From Streptomyces sp. NBC_01439 (lineage in GTDB: Bacteria; Actinomycetota; Actinomycetes; Streptomycetales; Streptomycetaceae), in the NCBI RefSeq assembly GCF_036227605.1, contig NZ_CP109487.1:6509501-6573500 (forward strand): DNA of 64,000 bases, in the 5' to 3' direction. Below, piece by piece: positions 1-8,189 of the stretch; positions within the stretch are counted from its first letter, which is position 1, and the number at the start of each line of letters is the position of its first letter. The translations under genes and the position numbers were made by a program. The notes beneath the pieces are model-generated. The model saw only the letters and a program-made list of their open reading frames with translations. It made no database searches and was not told where the DNA came from.

Positions 1-300
1 CTTCCAGTCCGCACCCGCGGAGGCCATCTTCGACGCCGGCAGGGCCTGGGCCAGGCCGTACGCGCCGGAGGAGGGGTTGGTCGCGGTGTGGTTCCAGCCG
101 CTCTCGTGGGAGATGATCTTGTCGAAGGCGGCGAACTGGGCCGGGTCCTTGATCATCTGCTGCGCGATCGCCTTGGCGCTCACCGGGGCCGCCTGGGCGG
201 GAACCGTGGCGAGCATGGAGCCGGCGACGCCCAGGGCGACGACGGTGCCCGCGAGGGCCTTCTTCGAGATGGCGATGCGGCGGATGATGGCGTTGGACAC
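1..300 (-). CDS. Secreted lytic transglycosylase (SLT family), 5' part
   Basis: First 100 residues of a peptidoglycan-cleaving transglycosylase; the rest lies beyond the window edge. GTG at 300 is preceded by GGAAGG. Residues 1-37 form a signal peptide (basic ISKK, hydrophobic core, AQA cleavage site), so it acts outside the membrane. SHESGWN holds the probable catalytic Glu66, followed by SSGAYGLAQALP of the SLT fold. Expected reaction is non-hydrolytic cleavage of MurNAc-GlcNAc bonds in wall growth or germination. Streptomyces has many short paralogues of this type, so the exact physiological role is not clear. The gene stands alone with a 276-base leader. Confidence 0.85.
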   Translation of the reverse strand, partial: MSNAIIRRIAISKKALAGTVVALGVAGSMLATVPAQAAPVSAKAIAQQMIKDPAQFAAFDKIISHESGWNHTATNPSSGAYGLAQALPASKMASAGADWK

Positions 301-576
301 GGAGGGAACCTTCCGACGGGGACAAGGACGGTCGCGGGCACGTCGAAGACGTGCGTGAGCCACTCACGCGAAGGAGAGGGGTTCGTCGGCGGCGGGTGAA
401 GTGACCCTGCCGCCTTGCGACTCATCCAGTTCTACAGACGCCCCGGCGCCCTGGCAAAGGTCCCGCGTACTAGTGGTCCTCGCAGCAGGGGCCCCACCGA
501 CCCCCGTAGGGGTGGGTCCAGTGGCTCCGAGGCCTACTAGCCGGGTTCGTATGTGATCCACACCCTATGGGGCGGG
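301..576 (-). other. Leader region of the transglycosylase gene
   Basis: No convincing gene lies in these 276 bases. A perfect 7-bp hairpin (GCGTGAG, 3-base loop, CTCACGC) sits at 353-369, and a CCCC-rich/GGGG-rich hairpin lies near 500-518. Some Streptomyces wall-lytic genes carry c-di-AMP (ydaO-type) riboswitches. I looked for the conserved core of that class and did not find it, so the leader is left unassigned. Confidence 0.4.
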
Positions 577-1497
577 TCACCGGGGCAGGCCCCGAATGTC
601 ACCCTCCGCTGCCGTTCGTACCCCTTCTGAGGGCGGGTTCGTGGCGATTCCGGCTCCCGGATCGAAGGAGACCGGGGCGTCGAACGCGGCTCTGCGGGTC
701 GCCCGGCGCAGCGCCTTCAGCAGGGTCGCCCCGAGGGTCAGGGTCAGTACGACCGTCAGCGCCGCCCGGCCCAGGTCCCAGCCCACCGAGGTCGCCAGGC
801 AGTACGCGGCGAACCGCGCCAGGTTCGAAGCCACCGGATCCCCCGGATGGAAGGAGATGCCCTGGCCCATGCCCTGCAGCAGCACCCAGCCCTGCAGGTT
901 CATGACCGTGCCGTACGCGAACGAGCCCGCGAAGCCGTACGCGGCCAGCATCAGCAGCTCCGCCCGGCCCCGGATCCTCTCCGGGCCCGGCAGCAGCCCG
1001 GCCCCCAGCGCGAACCAGCCCATCGCCAGCATCTGGAACGGCATCCACGGCCCGACCCCGCCCGTCAGCAGGGCGGAGGCGAACATCGTCACCGAGCCCA
1101 GGACGAAACCGAAGCCGGGACCGAGGACCCGCGCGCTCAGCACCATCAGGAAGAACATGGGCTCCAGCCCGGCGGTACCCGCGCCCAGAGGTCTCAGCGC
1201 TGCCCCGACAGCGGCGAGCACACCGAGCATCGCCACCGCTTTCGCGTCCATGCCGTTGTCGGCGATGGTCGCGACGACCACCGCCACCAGGAGCGGCAGG
1301 AGCGCGGCGAAGAGCCAGGGGGCGTCCTGCGCGTGGGCGAGCCCCGACTGACGGTCGGCGAGCAGCGGCCAGCCGAAGGCCGCGATGCCGATGAGGGTGA
1401 CGAGGAGCAGGGTGACAGCGGCGCGGGGGCCGATCCGGACGGGGCGGGCAGAGCGGGAGGGGTGGGCGGGACTGGTGGGGTGGGCGGGACGGTTCAC
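577..1497 (-). CDS. ECF transporter S (substrate-binding) component, probably for cobalamin
   Basis: Integral membrane protein of 306 residues and last gene of the B12-riboswitch operon. It starts at a GTG whose TGA overlaps the stop of the upstream ATPase gene (GTGA). Several hydrophobic segments lie between residues about 27 and 260, including the glycine-rich stretch GPGFGFVLGSVTMFASALLTG, which is typical of S components. In ECF importers this subunit binds the vitamin and is driven by the T and ATPase subunits encoded just upstream. Substrate assignment is inferred from the riboswitch, not from binding residues. The N-terminus is Pro/Arg-rich and cytoplasmic. An alternative substrate such as a B12 precursor is possible. 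Confidence 0.8.
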   Translation of the reverse strand: MNRPAHPTSPAHPSRSARPVRIGPRAAVTLLLVTLIGIAAFGWPLLADRQSGLAHAQDAPWLFAALLPLLVAVVVATIADNGMDAKAVAMLGVLAAVGAALRPLGAGTAGLEPMFFLMVLSARVLGPGFGFVLGSVTMFASALLTGGVGPWMPFQMLAMGWFALGAGLLPGPERIRGRAELLMLAAYGFAGSFAYGTVMNLQGWVLLQGMGQGISFHPGDPVASNLARFAAYCLATSVGWDLGRAALTVVLTLTLGATLLKALRRATRRAAFDAPVSFDPGAGIATNPPSEGVRTAAEGDIRGLPR

Positions 1498-3308
1498 CGG
1501 GCCTCCGCCGCGTCGAGGGCCTCGGCCGCGTCCAGGGCCTCGGCTACCTGGCGCACGGTGAGCCAGGGGGCCGGGGCGAGGACCTTCGCCACTTGCGGCG
1601 CGAAGGCGGGCGAGGAGACGACGACCTCGGCGGTCGGACCGTCCGCGACGATCTCCCCGCCGGCCAGGATCACCACGCGGTGGGCCAGCTCGGCGGCGAG
1701 TTCCACGTCATGGGTGGCCAGGACGATGGCGTGGCCGTCGGCGGCCAGGCCGCGCAGGATCTCGACCAGGCGGGCCTTGGCGGCGTAGTCCAGGCCGCGG
1801 GTGGGCTCGTCCAGGAGCAGGAGGGCGGGCCGGCCGGTGAGGACCAGGGCCAGGGCGAGGGCCAGGCGCTGGCCCTCGGAGAGATCGCGCGGGTGGACGT
1901 CGTCGGAGACGTCCGGAAGCAGCGCGGAGACGAGGTCCCGGCAGGTACCGGGAGGCGCGGCGGCGTCGGAGTCGGCGGCGGCGCATTCGGCGGCGACCGT
2001 GTCGGCGTACAGGAGGTCGCGGGGTTCCTGCGGGACGAGGCCGACGCGGCGCACCATCTCGGGCGGTGCCGTGCGGTGGGGGGTGCGGCCGCCGACGGTC
2101 ACCTCGCCGGTGGTGGGGGTGACCGTACCGACGAGGGTGGAGAGGAGGGTGGACTTGCCGGCGCCGTTGCGGCCCATGAGGGCGACGGTTTCGCCGGGGG
2201 CCACGGTGAGGGTGACGTCGTGCAGGGCCTGCACGCGGCCGCGGCGGACGGTGACCCGGCGGACCTCGGCCGGGGTCTCCCGGGGGGCGCGGGCGCGGGC
2301 GGGGTCGGAGTCGGGGCTCGGCCGGCCGCGGCGGAGCAGGCGCGCGAGCAGGCCGGGGGCTTCGGCGACGGGGGCTCCGCCCCCGGACCCCCGCGCCTCA
2401 AGCGCCGGCGTTCGAGGCGAGGGGTCCGGGGCGGAGCCCTGGGAAGCGGCGGGGCGGGCGGGCCCGGACAGGCGGTCCGGGATGCCTGGCGCAGCGGACA
2501 GGCGGGCCACCAGCGGAGCGGCCTGGCGGCGGGCGTCGCGGATCGAGAGGGGGAGGGGGGACCAGCCCGCGAGGCGGCCCAGGGAGACCACCGGCGGGTG
2601 GACCGGGGAGACGGCCATGATCTCGGCGGGGGTGCCGATGACCGGGGCCGCGCCCGGCGACGGCAGGAGCAGGACCTGGTCGGCGTAGTGGACGACCCGC
2701 TCCAGCCGGTGCTCCGCCATCAGCACGGTCGTGCCCAGGTCGTGGACCAGGCGCTGGAGGACCGAGAGGACTTCCTCCGCCGCGGCTGGGTCGAGCGCGG
2801 ACGTCGGCTCGTCCAGCACCAGCACCCGGGGGTGCGGGGTGAGGACCGAGCCGATCGCGACCCGCTGCTGCTGGCCGCCGGACAGCGTCGCGATCGGCCG
2901 GTCGCGCAGCTCGTTCAGGCCCAGCAGGTCCAGGGTCTCCTCCACCCGGCGGCGCATCACCGCAGGTGGCAGGCCCAGCGACTCCATGCCGTAGGCGAGC
3001 TCGTCCTCGACCACGTCCGTCACGAAGTGTGCGAGGGGGTCCTGGCCGACCGTGCCGACCACGTCCGCGAGCTCGCGCGGCTGGTGCGTGCGCGTGTCCC
3101 GGCCGGCGACCGTGACCCGGCCGCGCAGGGTGCCGCCCGTGAAGTGCGGGACCAGCCCGGAGACCGCGCCCAGCAGGGTGGACTTGCCGACGCCCGACGG
3201 GCCGACCAGCAGCGTCAGCTCCCCCTCGGGGATCACCAGGTCGACGCCCTGCAGGGAGGGGGCGGGTGCGCCCTCGTAGGTGACCGACACCTGCTCGAAG
3301 CGGATCAC
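1494..3308 (-). CDS. ECF transporter double ATPase (CbiO-CbiO fusion)
   Basis: Energy-coupling protein of 604 residues with two ABC nucleotide-binding domains. Domain 1 has Walker A GPSGVGKST, signature LSGGQQQR and Walker B LVLDEPTSALD. Domain 2 has GRNGAGKST, a degenerate signature LSEGQRLALA and LLLDEPTRGLD. The GTG start overlaps the stop of the T-component gene (GTGA), and its stop overlaps the next GTG. The interdomain linker (about residues 289-313) is encoded by a copy of a palindromic intergenic repeat. The C-terminus ends in a duplicated EALDAAEALDAAEAR. It powers vitamin uptake with the T and S components. Confidence 0.92.
   Translation of the reverse strand: MIRFEQVSVTYEGAPAPSLQGVDLVIPEGELTLLVGPSGVGKSTLLGAVSGLVPHFTGGTLRGRVTVAGRDTRTHQPRELADVVGTVGQDPLAHFVTDVVEDELAYGMESLGLPPAVMRRRVEETLDLLGLNELRDRPIATLSGGQQQRVAIGSVLTPHPRVLVLDEPTSALDPAAAEEVLSVLQRLVHDLGTTVLMAEHRLERVVHYADQVLLLPSPGAAPVIGTPAEIMAVSPVHPPVVSLGRLAGWSPLPLSIRDARRQAAPLVARLSAAPGIPDRLSGPARPAASQGSAPDPSPRTPALEARGSGGGAPVAEAPGLLARLLRRGRPSPDSDPARARAPRETPAEVRRVTVRRGRVQALHDVTLTVAPGETVALMGRNGAGKSTLLSTLVGTVTPTTGEVTVGGRTPHRTAPPEMVRRVGLVPQEPRDLLYADTVAAECAAADSDAAAPPGTCRDLVSALLPDVSDDVHPRDLSEGQRLALALALVLTGRPALLLLDEPTRGLDYAAKARLVEILRGLAADGHAIVLATHDVELAAELAHRVVILAGGEIVADGPTAEVVVSSPAFAPQVAKVLAPAPWLTVRQVAEALDAAEALDAAEAR
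2372..2439. repeat. Palindromic dispersed repeat inside the ATPase gene
   Basis: A 68-base near-perfect inverted repeat has left arm GGGCTCCGCCCCCGGACCCC followed by CGCGCCTC, and right arm GAGGCGAGGGGTCCGG then GGCGGAGCCC. It belongs to the same family as the intergenic copies near 41335, 56636, 60378 and 63563 (shared GGCTCCGCCCC...GGACCCC and CGCCTCAA.CGCCGGCG words). Here it is read in frame as the Ser/Pro/Gly/Ala-rich linker between the two nucleotide-binding domains. Confidence 0.8.
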
Positions 3309-4687
3309 TGCGACGCCTCCTCGGGCGGTACGGGTGCCACGAAGGCGGGCAGCAGGCCGATCAGGATCGCTGCCGCCGGCCAGAGCGGGAACGTGGGGGC
3401 CGTCAACGGGACCACGCCCGGGTGCAGGGCGGCGGGGTCGACGGAACCGGCGTGGATCAGCACGGCGGCCACGGCCGCGCCCGATCCGGCGACCAGCCAG
3501 GCGCGCGGCCCCCAGCGGTCGGGCCGGTAGCGGGTCCGCACCGACCGGCGGCCGCCCAGGCGCAGGCCCGCGACGGCCAGGGCCGCACCGGCGCCGAGCA
3601 CCGGAAGCCCGTACGCGGCGCCCTGCGCGGCGAGCAGGCCGTACGTGCCCGCGCACATGCCGAGGAGGCCGCCGAGGGTGAGGGCGTTGGTGGTGTGCCG
3701 GACGGCGGGCGGTACCTCGGCGGTACGGCCGTAGCCGCGCGCGTCCATCGATGCGGCGATGGCGACGGAGCGTTCCAGAGCGCCTTCCAGGACCGGCAGG
3801 CCGATCTGGAGGATGGCCTTCACCCCGCCCGTGGGCCGGCCGCGCAGCCGGCGGGCGGTCCGCAGGCGGGCGACGTCGGCGACCATGTTCGGCGCGAAGG
3901 TCATGGCGACGACGACGGCGACCCCGGCCTCGTACAGGGCGGCCGGGAGGGACTTCAGCAGCCGTGCCGGATTGGCGAGGGCGTTCGCGGCGCCGACGCA
4001 CACCAGGAGCGCGGCCAGCTTCAGGCCGTCGTAGAAGGCGAAGACGAGCTGCTCGGCGGTGACGCGGCCGCCGAAGCGGATGCCCTGGGCCCAGGCCGGG
4101 AGCGGGATCTCCGGGAGGGTGAAGAGGAGGTGCGAGCCGGGCAGGGGGGAGCCGAGCAGCATCGAGAAGAGCAGGCGCAGGCCGATGACGAAGAGGCCGA
4201 GCTTGAGGAAGGCGCCGTAGGAGCGGGCCCAGGGCGCGTCGGTGCGGCGCGCCGCGACCACGTACCCGGCGACGCCGATGATCAGCCCGAGCAGCAGCGG
4301 GTTGGTGGTGCGGGAGGCGGCGGTGGCGAGGCCGAGGGCCCACAGCCACCAGGCCCCCGCGTGCAGGGCGGTGGCCCGGCCGGACTGCGGGGGCCTCCAC
4401 TTTTCGTACGTCGACCGGTGCGCGGGGACCTGCGCCGCGGCCGGACTCCGGCGGGCCGGGGGCAGGCCGCCGGGTGCGGCTCCGGTGGGGGTGCGGTGGG
4501 CCTGCGGCCGTGCCCGGCGGATACCGATGCCGATGCCCGTGCCCGTGCCGGTGCCGGTGCCGGTGCCGGTGCCGGTGCCCGTGCCCGGGGCCGTGCCGGT
4601 GGCGGGCGCGGTTCGGGGTGCGCCAGTGTCCGTGCTGGTCGGCTCGGCGCCGTTGCCGGGGTGCGCCGCGGCGCCGGGGCCGGTCAT
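3305..4687 (-). CDS. ECF transporter T component (CbiQ family) with Gly-Thr repeat N-terminus
   Basis: Transmembrane coupling subunit of 460 residues that connects the S component to the ATPases. The region from about residue 105 onward is CbiQ-like: several hydrophobic helices plus the coupling segment SMDARGYGR, close to the family's ARG coupling motif. CbiQ proteins are usually about 250-280 residues; this one carries a roughly 100-residue cytoplasmic extension with GT dipeptides at residues 35-50, then GIGIGI. ATG at 4687 overlaps the upstream stop as ATGA. A shorter start nearer residue 90 cannot be excluded, but the overlap supports the long form. Confidence 0.88.
   Translation of the reverse strand: MTGPGAAAHPGNGAEPTSTDTGAPRTAPATGTAPGTGTGTGTGTGTGTGTGIGIGIRRARPQAHRTPTGAAPGGLPPARRSPAAAQVPAHRSTYEKWRPPQSGRATALHAGAWWLWALGLATAASRTTNPLLLGLIIGVAGYVVAARRTDAPWARSYGAFLKLGLFVIGLRLLFSMLLGSPLPGSHLLFTLPEIPLPAWAQGIRFGGRVTAEQLVFAFYDGLKLAALLVCVGAANALANPARLLKSLPAALYEAGVAVVVAMTFAPNMVADVARLRTARRLRGRPTGGVKAILQIGLPVLEGALERSVAIAASMDARGYGRTAEVPPAVRHTTNALTLGGLLGMCAGTYGLLAAQGAAYGLPVLGAGAALAVAGLRLGGRRSVRTRYRPDRWGPRAWLVAGSGAAVAAVLIHAGSVDPAALHPGVVPLTAPTFPLWPAAAILIGLLPAFVAPVPPEEASQ
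4524..4602. repeat. Hexanucleotide tandem repeat in the T-component gene
   Basis: Imperfect tandem GGTGCC units (drifting to CGTGCC and CGATGC at the ends) encode the Gly-Thr run of the ECF T component. The period is 6 bases, so copy-number changes alter protein length by two residues without shifting frame. Confidence 0.85.
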
Positions 4688-5358
4688 CGCGTACGGCGGC
4701 GGGACTGCCAGACGCCGGCCGCGGCGAGGGCGGCCACCGCGGCGATGCCCGCGAGCAGGCCCGCGGACGGGCCCCCGCCGGACTCCGGAGCGGCGGACTC
4801 CGCAGCGGCGGACCGCGCCGGGTCCGGGGTCCCGGCCGCGCCGTCGGCGACCTGGTCGCCGCAGCCCTGCTTCGGGTAGCCGGAGATCGCGCACAGCAGC
4901 GCCGCGCTGTTGTAGCGCAGCGGCTTGGCGACCGAGGCCAGCGCCTCGGCCGTCGTGGCCTCGGAGGCCACCTGCGCGCAGGCCGTGCGCGGGGCGGCAG
5001 CGGGCGGGGCGTCGCCCGCCGGGGCGTCCTCCGGGACGCCGAAGTCGATGACGAGCGCCACCCGCTTGGTGCCCTCCGTCGGGGCGGTCGCCCCGCAGAC
5101 GGTCTCGAAGTCGGCCGCTGCGCGCGGCTGGGCCGCCTGCGCCGCCGCGTCCTTGCTCACCGAGAAGCGGAAGCCCTGGACGGCGCCGTCCGCGGGACGG
5201 GCCATCGAGGGGCCCTGGGTGGCGTAGGACCACCGGCCGCCCGCCGAGCCGTCCCAGAACGACCAGTAGCGGTAGCCGGCCGCCAGCGCCGGGGAGGCGG
5301 CCAGCAGGGCCAGGGCGATCCCGAGGGCGAGGGCCACGGCGGGCGGGCGGCGGCGCAT
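4684..5358 (-). CDS. SCO2322-family extracellular membrane-anchored protein
   Basis: Protein of 224 residues with an N-terminal signal peptide (ALALGIALALLAASPALAA), an extracellular domain starting YRYWSFWDGSAGGRWSY, and a C-terminal membrane helix (GLLAGIAAVAALAAAGVW) followed by the basic tail QSRRRTR. Four cysteines (CGAT, ACAQ, LCAI, GCGD) could form two disulfides. It matches the family I recall as SCO2322, always met beside ECF transporter genes. The ATG overlaps the previous stop (TGATG) and its stop overlaps the next ATG. Function is unknown; position in a B12-controlled operon suggests help in capturing or handing over the ligand at the cell surface. Confidence 0.75.
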   Translation of the reverse strand: MRRRPPAVALALGIALALLAASPALAAGYRYWSFWDGSAGGRWSYATQGPSMARPADGAVQGFRFSVSKDAAAQAAQPRAAADFETVCGATAPTEGTKRVALVIDFGVPEDAPAGDAPPAAAPRTACAQVASEATTAEALASVAKPLRYNSAALLCAISGYPKQGCGDQVADGAAGTPDPARSAAAESAAPESGGGPSAGLLAGIAAVAALAAAGVWQSRRRTR

Positions 5359-6617
5359 CAGGACTCGTTCTTCTTCCGGCGGCCGCTCAGCAGGATGCCG
5401 ATGCCGACACCGGCCGCGGCGCACGAACCGACGATCCACCAGACGTTCTGGCCGCCCGAGGGCTCCTCCTTCTTGCTGTCCACCTTCGTCGCGTCGGTGT
5501 CCGCGCCCTTCGGGGCCGGGCCGGTCGCGTTCAGCGCGGCGACGAGGTCGGTGCCGCCGAAGGACTTCGGGTCGTTGCCGGTCGCGTGCGCGGCGAGGAC
5601 GAGGGTGCCCAGCGCGGCCGGGCTGCCCTTCGCCCACTCGGCGGAGTTGGTCTCCAGCCACTTCAGGGCGCCCGCCGCCGACTCCTTGTGGCCGGCGGCG
5701 GCCAGGGCCAGTACCGCGTCGACCGTGTTGCCGGTGTCGGGGGGGGGCTGGTCCGCGCCCGGGGTGACGGCCATGAGGTGGCCGTCCTTCTTGAGGGCCT
5801 CGGCCAGGTAGCCGGCCGCGCCCTGGGCGGCGGTCACCGGGTCGGCGGCGTTCGCGGCCGGGCAGGCCAGCGGGGCGGCGGGGGTGTTCTCGGCGGACGG
5901 GACGACGGCCGCGCCCTTGCCGAGGCCGGCCAGGGTGGCGGCGGCCGTGGCGTCGGCGTTGGCGAGGAGCTTGCCGTCGGCCGGCTGGTACGCGAAGGCG
6001 CCCCGGTCGGTGGCCGGCTCGGCGGTGCAACCCAGCTGGAAGGGGAGCAGGCCGTCGTAGGCGGACTTGCCCGCCTTGGACTTGACCTCGGCCGGCTTCT
6101 CGCCCGCCACGGCCAGGGCGCTGATCACCACGGCGGTGGAGTTGGCGTCGCTGGGGGAGCCGGGGACGAAGCTCCAGCCGCCGTCCTCGTTCTGGACGGA
6201 CTTCAGCCAGTCCACGCTCTTCCTGACGGTCGTGTCGTGGCCGCCGAGCGCCTTCAGGGCCTGCACGGCCGCCGCGGTGGCGTTGGTGTCGTACATCGTG
6301 TTCGCGTCGCACTCGGCGGCGGCGGCGGCGTTCGGGCGGAAGGAGGCGAAGCCACCGGTCGCGCACTGCTGGCCGACGAGCCAGTCCACGGCCTGGCCGG
6401 CGGGCTCGACACCGACGGTGTGCTGGGCGAGCAGTGCGAAGGACTGCCGCCACACGCCGTCGTACGTGGGGTCGTTCTTGCCGTACAGGCCAGAGGGGAT
6501 GACCGGGGGTGCGGAGGGGGAGGCGGGCGGCGCGGTGTCGGCGAGGGCTGCGGGGGCGGCGCCCACGCAGAGCACGGCGGAGGCGGCGAGCGCGGCTGCG
6601 CTGCGGCGGACGTTCAT
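5358..6617 (-). CDS. Surface-anchored prenyltransferase/squalene-oxidase-repeat protein, transcobalamin-like
   Basis: First gene of the operon, 419 residues. ATG at 6617 begins a clear signal peptide (MNVRRSAAALAASAVLCVG...ALA). The mature part carries alpha-barrel repeats with CATGGF and QNEDGGWSF motifs, as in prenyltransferase/squalene-cyclase folds and in eukaryotic intrinsic factor and transcobalamin, whose alpha6/alpha6 barrels bind B12. The C-terminus is a membrane helix plus RRKKNES, so it is tethered outside the membrane. A signal peptide argues against a cytosolic prenyltransferase. Placed directly behind a cobalamin riboswitch and before an ECF importer, it is best read as a B12-capture protein; that is inference. 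Confidence 0.78.
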   Translation of the reverse strand: MNVRRSAAALAASAVLCVGAAPAALADTAPPASPSAPPVIPSGLYGKNDPTYDGVWRQSFALLAQHTVGVEPAGQAVDWLVGQQCATGGFASFRPNAAAAAECDANTMYDTNATAAAVQALKALGGHDTTVRKSVDWLKSVQNEDGGWSFVPGSPSDANSTAVVISALAVAGEKPAEVKSKAGKSAYDGLLPFQLGCTAEPATDRGAFAYQPADGKLLANADATAAATLAGLGKGAAVVPSAENTPAAPLACPAANAADPVTAAQGAAGYLAEALKKDGHLMAVTPGADQPPPDTGNTVDAVLALAAAGHKESAAGALKWLETNSAEWAKGSPAALGTLVLAAHATGNDPKSFGGTDLVAALNATGPAPKGADTDATKVDSKKEEPSGGQNVWWIVGSCAAAGVGIGILLSGRRKKNES

Positions 6618-6699
6618 AGGGGGGGTGGTGCCTCTCGTACGGGGGAACCGGCAGCAGGCACGCACAGGCACCGGGCTCCGGCTCCGTTTACCTCGACGG

Positions 6700-6850
6700 T
6701 GCCGGCCACCGGGGGCTCCGGCGGCACGAGCCGCGCACCTTCGGTACGGGGCATTCCGGCTTCCCGCCCGGGCGGTGCCGGGGGTGTTCACGGTTGCGGG
6801 TCAGCGCCGGAATTGCACCGGCTTCCCCCCGTACAGAGGTGTGGACGACA
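6700..6850 (-). promoter_or_regulatory. Cobalamin riboswitch
   Basis: On the minus strand, GGGGGGAAGCCGGTGCAATT then CCGGCGCTGACCCGCAACCG reproduces the conserved core of the AdoCbl riboswitch (GGGAA..GGTG.AA.TCC..GCTG.CCCGCAACcGT). It is followed by the B12 box region AAGCCGGAATGCC. GTACGGGG (6827-6834) pairs with CCCCGTAC (6744-6751) to close the core. It lies about 80-230 bases before the first gene of the ECF operon. Cobalamin binding should lower expression of the whole operon. Outer limits are approximate. Confidence 0.92.
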
Positions 6851-6907
6851 GGTTCACTCTACCGGCCCGTAACCGGCGGGCCCCGGGGTGCAGGGGCCGG
6901 TCGCCCC

Positions 6908-8041
6908 TTACACGGCCCGGTACGCCACCGGTTCCGTGCCCGGCACCGCCTCGGCGCGGCCCTGCTTGACCAGCCGCCTCACATGGGCCTCCGCTTCGGA
7001 GACGGCGATGTTGCGGGAGCCGTACGGGATCTGCTCCCAGGGCCGGTTCCACTCCATCCGCTCGGCCAGCCCCCACGGGGTCAGCGGCTCGGCCAGCAGG
7101 GCCAAGAGGCCCCTCAACCGTTCCTCGTGGTGGTCGAGGAGCTCCCGTACGCGGGCGGGCGCGTCGGTGAAGGCGTGCTGGTGGGCGGGGAGCACCTCGG
7201 CGGGTCCGAGGCGGCCGATGCGTTCGAGGGAGTCGAGGTAGTCGCCGAGCGGGTCGGTGACGCGGGTGTCCTCCGGGGCCTCGTACAGCCCGATGTGGGG
7301 GGAGATCCCGGGCAGCAGGTGGTCCCCGGAGAAGAGGCGGCCGTGGCCGGGGAGGTTCGCCGGGTGCGCTTCCTCGAGGTGCAGGCAGACGTGTCCGGGG
7401 GTGTGGCCGGGGGTCCAGATCGCGCGTAGTCGGCGCCCGGCGAGGGGGAGCAGCTCGGCGGGGACGATCTCCCGGTCGGGGACGGCGGCGCGCAGGCCGG
7501 GCAGGGTCCGCATGCGGCCGCTCGCGCGGGCGGCGCGCAGCGGGGCGATGTGTTCCTTGGGGGCTCCGGCGGCGGCGAGTTTGGCGCTCATGTAGTCGAA
7601 CCAGACGCCGGGCTCGGAGGCGCGGGTCCGTACGACGACCTCGGTGTCGGCGGCGTGCATGGCGATCCAGGAGCCGGAGGCCTCGCGGACCTGGCCGGAG
7701 AGGCCGTGGTGGTCGGGGTGGTGGTGGGTGATGACCACGCCGTGGACGTCGGTGACGGCGGTGCCGAGTGCGGCGAGGCCGGCGCCGAGGGTGTCCCAGG
7801 AGGCCGGGTCGTCCCAGCCGGTGTCGATGAGGACGGGGCCGCGGTCGGTGTCGAGGACGTGGACGAGGGTGTGTCCGAGGGGGTTGTCGGGGATGGGGAC
7901 CTTGATGGCCCATACGCCGCCGCCGTGATCGATGACGTGCGGGGCGTCACCGGTGACGTGTGCGGTGCCTCCGGTGACGTGCGGGGCGCCTCCGGCGACC
8001 CGTGACGCCTCCTCCGTGACCCGTGGCGTGTCCTCCGTCAT
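6908..8041 (-). CDS. MBL-fold metallo-hydrolase
   Basis: Zinc hydrolase of 377 residues. THHHPDHHG is the metal-binding H-x-H-x-D-H signature, with further ligands in TPGHTPGH and FSGDHLL. This resembles the glyoxalase II-like branch with a C-terminal winged-helix-like tail, which often acts on thioesters; the substrate is unknown. The ATG at 8041 has GGGGAGG about 8 bases upstream. The first ~40 residues are a low-complexity run of HVTGG/APHV-like repeats that looks expandable and non-catalytic. It is divergent from the aldehyde dehydrogenase, with a KstR-type palindrome 33 bases upstream of its start, suggesting a place in lipid or sterol metabolism. Confidence 0.85.
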   Translation of the reverse strand: MTEDTPRVTEEASRVAGGAPHVTGGTAHVTGDAPHVIDHGGGVWAIKVPIPDNPLGHTLVHVLDTDRGPVLIDTGWDDPASWDTLGAGLAALGTAVTDVHGVVITHHHPDHHGLSGQVREASGSWIAMHAADTEVVVRTRASEPGVWFDYMSAKLAAAGAPKEHIAPLRAARASGRMRTLPGLRAAVPDREIVPAELLPLAGRRLRAIWTPGHTPGHVCLHLEEAHPANLPGHGRLFSGDHLLPGISPHIGLYEAPEDTRVTDPLGDYLDSLERIGRLGPAEVLPAHQHAFTDAPARVRELLDHHEERLRGLLALLAEPLTPWGLAERMEWNRPWEQIPYGSRNIAVSEAEAHVRRLVKQGRAEAVPGTEPVAYRAV

Positions 8042-8073
8042 GCGCCCGCCCTCCCCTGTCGTCGCCCTCGGAC

Positions 8074-8087
8074 GAGAACGTGTTCCA
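8074..8087. promoter_or_regulatory. KstR-type operator (one mismatch)
   Basis: GAGAACGTGTTCCA fits the KstR consensus TNNAACNNGTTNNA except for the first base. It lies in the promoter of the MBL hydrolase and upstream of the divergent aldehyde dehydrogenase. Confidence 0.6.
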
Positions 8088-8189
8088 GTAGTAGCCCAAG
8101 TCGACCACTTTCCGGGCTCCCTGACTAGTCGTTCGATCTTCTCCGCCGCACTGACGGAGGTTCAGTCCTGGCCGTGGACTCCTCTAACT

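Noticed and set aside
364..561. 65-residue frame upstream of the transglycosylase
   Set aside because: No family, no ribosome site and no conserved start; lies in the leader region.
301..576. c-di-AMP (ydaO) riboswitch
   Set aside because: The conserved core of this class is not present, although wall-lytic genes often carry it.
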